A DNA stretch of 31,078 nucleotides from a virus. Position numbers and translations under genes: made by a program. The DNA is taken from the IMG/VR virus record IMGVR_UViG_3300025941_000073, positions 1-31,078 of that record, one strand, 5' to 3'. The notes beneath the pieces were generated by a model. The model did not search any database. It saw nothing but the letters and a program-made list of their open reading frames with translations, and was not told the DNA's origin. Positions 29,517-31,078 of this stretch are shown here, piece after piece (the stretch's first letter is position 1; each line of letters begins with the position of its first letter).

Positions 29517-29695
29517 CAAAACGAAACGTATCACGTATCATTGGCGTATCATGCCGTATCATTGGATACGCCTCCAAACGTATCATTCACCGTATCAAAA
29601 ATGCCCCCTTTAGGGGGCATTTGATACGGGTGATACGGGGCGCGGTCCTGGGATGGGGGGCGTATCATGCCAATGATACGGGGCGGCGGGTATGA
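29513..29695 (+). CDS. possible 60-residue protein encoded by the iteron array
   Basis: An open frame begins at ATG 29513, overlapping the primase stop (ATGA), and ends at 29695, overlapping the next gene's ATG (ATGA). It reads through the whole iteron cluster, giving a basic, Ile/Arg-rich product (MTKRNVSRIIG, CRIIGYASKRIIHRIK). The overlaps at both ends are what would be expected of a translated gene here. It may only be a frame kept open to couple translation of neighbours across the origin. Product composition is dictated by repeats. Confidence 0.4.
   Translation: MTKRNVSRIIGVSCRIIGYASKRIIHRIKNAPFRGHLIRVIRGAVLGWGAYHANDTGRRV
29527..29680. repeat. CGTATCA iteron array, candidate replication origin
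   Basis: Seven exact CGTATCA heptamers (29527, 29534, 29545, 29555, 29579, 29591, 29661) and three inverted TGATACG (29622, 29631, 29674), plus one near copy at 29564. Pairs form palindromes: CGTATC-ATTG-GATACG at 29555-29570 and CGTATCA-N6-TGATACG at 29661-29680. A hairpin with stem ATGCCCCCT/AGGGGGCAT lies at 29601-29620. It directly follows the primase-helicase gene. Clustered iterons beside an initiator gene are characteristic of phage and plasmid origins. Confidence 0.75.
29601..29620. terminator. strong hairpin inside the iteron array
   Basis: ATGCCCCCT (29601-29609) pairs perfectly with AGGGGGCAT (29612-29620) around a two-base TT gap (with the terminal T-A likely opened to form a TTTA tetraloop). 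Inverted iterons on either side extend the symmetry, with a two-base bulge. It may be an origin structure or a terminator; the downstream TTTGATA gives little T run. Confidence 0.5.
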
Positions 29696-30360
29696 GCGCC
29701 GCACGCAAGCTACGAACAGCCGACGATAACGACCGCTTCCGGGCGGCGCTGATTCCCGTGGACGAGGCCATGTGGGCCTCCGAGCAGAAATACGGCGTCG
29801 GCCGCCTCGAACGCCTCGTCAGCCCGACCACGCTGGCCGCGTATCAGCGCGGCTGGTCGGCGTATCGTCAGGCCATCGAGGAAGGCGACGCGGCGGCGGT
29901 CGAAGCCATCGGCCCGAAGATGATCCAGGCCCTCGCCGTGATGAACAGCGAGGCGACAGCAGCGGGCCACAAGCCACTCGCGCCGGACACCTGGGAGGCC
30001 GACATGGGCAACGGCGTGACGTTGGTGGTGGTCAGGACCAACGCCGAGGCATCAGCCGTCCTGCGTGCCTCCAGGGCGGCGGACGGGCTATCCTACGAGA
30101 CAACGCTGCCGCCAGACCTCGCCGTCACCGTTCGCGACCAGCACGAGGGGCGCGCCCTGGTCGTCATCACCATGACGGAAATCGTCCGCCTGTTGCGCGC
30201 CCAGGAAACCGGATTGTGGGGAACGAAGTGGGAGGGCACGCCAGTGCACAGCGGGCGGCAGGGTGACGAAATGGCGGCGCACGACATGGCCCGCTCGGGC
30301 TATCCAATGTCAGAACCGCTAACTGTCGCCCAACCGTCCGCCGTCGTCCTGCCGTTCTAG
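29692..30360 (+). CDS. hypothetical phage early protein
   Basis: A 222-residue protein. The N-terminal ~95 residues are helical (ALIPVDEAMWASEQKYGVGR; AAYQRGWSAYRQAIEEGD), the rest mixed (VTLVVVRTNAEASAVLRA; GRALVVITMTEIVRLL), and the end is SAVVLPF, with a hydrophobic terminal phrase. Similar proteins sit near primase genes in alphaproteobacterial prophages, but no function is known to me. ATG 29692 overlaps the iteron frame's stop (ATGA). Confidence 0.65.
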   Translation: MSAARKLRTADDNDRFRAALIPVDEAMWASEQKYGVGRLERLVSPTTLAAYQRGWSAYRQAIEEGDAAAVEAIGPKMIQALAVMNSEATAAGHKPLAPDTWEADMGNGVTLVVVRTNAEASAVLRASRAADGLSYETTLPPDLAVTVRDQHEGRALVVITMTEIVRLLRAQETGLWGTKWEGTPVHSGRQGDEMAAHDMARSGYPMSEPLTVAQPSAVVLPF

Positions 30361-30368
30361 GAGGCCGC

Positions 30369-30857
30369 ATGAGCACGGGAAAATGGCGAGAGCCCGGCGT
30401 GCCGCACAAGGGATGGACCTGCGTCGAGGTCGAAGATCTCGAAACGCCCTCGATGACCTGTGAAATGTGCGAGACCACGGAAATCCGCTACGCCCACCAC
30501 ATGACGCACCCGGAATACGCGGGGACGCTCCGGTGCGGTTGCATCTGCGCCGGCCACCTGGAAGAGGATCTGACCGGCGCGCGAAGCCGGGAAAGCAAGG
30601 CACGGCAAAAGTTCAAACGGAAAGCCGCGTGGGCGTATCGGTGGTGGAAAGTATCCATGCTCCAAAACCCTTGGACACGGCTGGGGAAGCATATCGTTAC
30701 CGTGATGCGGCCCGCGCGGAGTGAGGGATGGAAAATTCGCGTGTTCAACACGAAGACCCGCGTCGAGCGCATGGGACGGGTGGCGTGGCCGAGCGAGGAA
30801 GCAGCCAAGGCCGCCGCGTTCGATGCGCTGGAATGGCTGAAGGCACGCGGCGAATGA
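30369..30857 (+). CDS. hypothetical protein with Cys/His-rich putative zinc site
   Basis: A 162-residue protein. Residues ~31-64 contain CEMCETTEIRYAHHMTH and then LRCGCICAGHLEE, arranged like a zinc-binding module (C..C...HH...H...C.C.C..H). The C-terminal half has aromatic-basic segments (AAWAYRWWKVSMLQNPW, KARGE) and a strand-rich part (GWKIRVFNTKTRVERMGRV). Such proteins occur in phage and alphaproteobacterial genomes without known function. AGGAGG lies just before ATG, within the gap to the previous stop. Confidence 0.65.
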   Translation: MSTGKWREPGVPHKGWTCVEVEDLETPSMTCEMCETTEIRYAHHMTHPEYAGTLRCGCICAGHLEEDLTGARSRESKARQKFKRKAAWAYRWWKVSMLQNPWTRLGKHIVTVMRPARSEGWKIRVFNTKTRVERMGRVAWPSEEAAKAAAFDALEWLKARGE

Positions 30858-31078
30858 GCGAGGTTCGCTACCACAGCGGGCCGTCCGAGGAGCGGCGCCG
30901 CACCGAGGATGCCCGCCGCGCCAAACTCCTGGACGACGTGCGAGAAATCGAGGCGATGACCGACACCGACCTCGACCTGGAAATCGTGGTGCTCAGCAAG
31001 ACCATCGACGACATCATCATCGATGTGATGGCCAACAATGAAGGCGCGACCAATCGCGGCAGCACATGGAAGATCGCC
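30854..31078 (+). CDS. hypothetical protein, 3' partial
   Basis: The frame begins at ATG 30854 (ATGA overlap with the previous stop) and is open through the last base, giving 75 residues. It is charged and probably helical: EERRRTEDARRAKLLDDVRE followed by IVVLSKTIDDIIIDVMAN. The true end lies beyond the window, so no function can be judged. Confidence 0.55.
   Translation, partial: MSEVRYHSGPSEERRRTEDARRAKLLDDVREIEAMTDTDLDLEIVVLSKTIDDIIIDVMANNEGATNRGSTWKIA

Noticed and set aside
1-31078. CRISPR array, tRNA or rRNA genes
   Set aside because: I saw no regularly spaced direct repeats with unique spacers other than the iterons, which are too short and irregular, and no convincing tRNA cloverleaf or rRNA sequence.

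Overview
The window is a continuous piece of a bacteriophage (or prophage) genome. It is GC-rich, almost wholly coding and densely packed, with many ATGA/TGATG stop-start overlaps. The structural set looks podovirus-like: an N4-gp56-type major capsid protein, a P22 gp4-like head-tail connector, several tail-fibre genes, a P22 gp10-like tail stabilisation protein, and three large ejection/internal virion proteins, one with a tail-lysozyme domain. No tape measure, sheath or major tail-tube gene is visible. The host is most likely an alphaproteobacterium, because the phage carries a homologue of GcrA, a regulator largely restricted to that class, and because of the base composition. Terminase, portal and integrase genes are not in the window and would be expected outside it.

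Layout. 1-19666 (plus strand) is the virion module: the end of a beta-helix spike-like protein, a small protein, capsid, small proteins, connector, collagen-like fibre, tail/receptor-binding genes, an S74 chaperone fibre, the gp10-like protein, an Asp/Asn-hydroxylase-like gene and a cupin, then the ejection proteins. Two HNH homing-type endonucleases interrupt it: one just after the capsid gene, and one on the opposite strand with a fully duplicated NUMOD4-HNH-HTH module. 19672-21503 (minus strand) is a leftward operon of seven tiny overlapping genes, several cysteine-rich. 21504-22343 is a lambda-like switch with a short CI-like repressor facing left, a Cro-like protein facing right, and three copies of the same operator (TTCAC-N5-GTGAA and one single-mismatch copy) at the leftward promoter and between the repressors. 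22466-24678 (plus) holds a cytosine-5 methyltransferase, a zinc-ribbon protein, the GcrA homologue and a VRR-NUC nuclease. 24917-25611 (minus) has a small ribbon-helix-helix (RHH) protein overlapping a GIY-YIG/RHH fusion. 25711-31078 (plus) is the replication module: small proteins, a candidate ssDNA-binding protein, a primase-polymerase/helicase fusion, an iteron-rich candidate origin, and three further genes, the last cut by the window end.

How it may work together (inference): the CI-like protein and Cro would compete for the shared operators to set lysogeny or lysis. The rightward genes would methylate phage DNA and reprogramme host transcription, and the primase-helicase would start replication at the CGTATCA iterons immediately downstream of its own gene. 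The most unusual items are the iteron array that also encodes a 60-residue open frame joined to both neighbours by ATGA overlaps, the overlapping RHH and GIY-YIG-RHH frames with no good start for the second, the duplicated homing endonuclease, and the GcrA plus methyltransferase pair.
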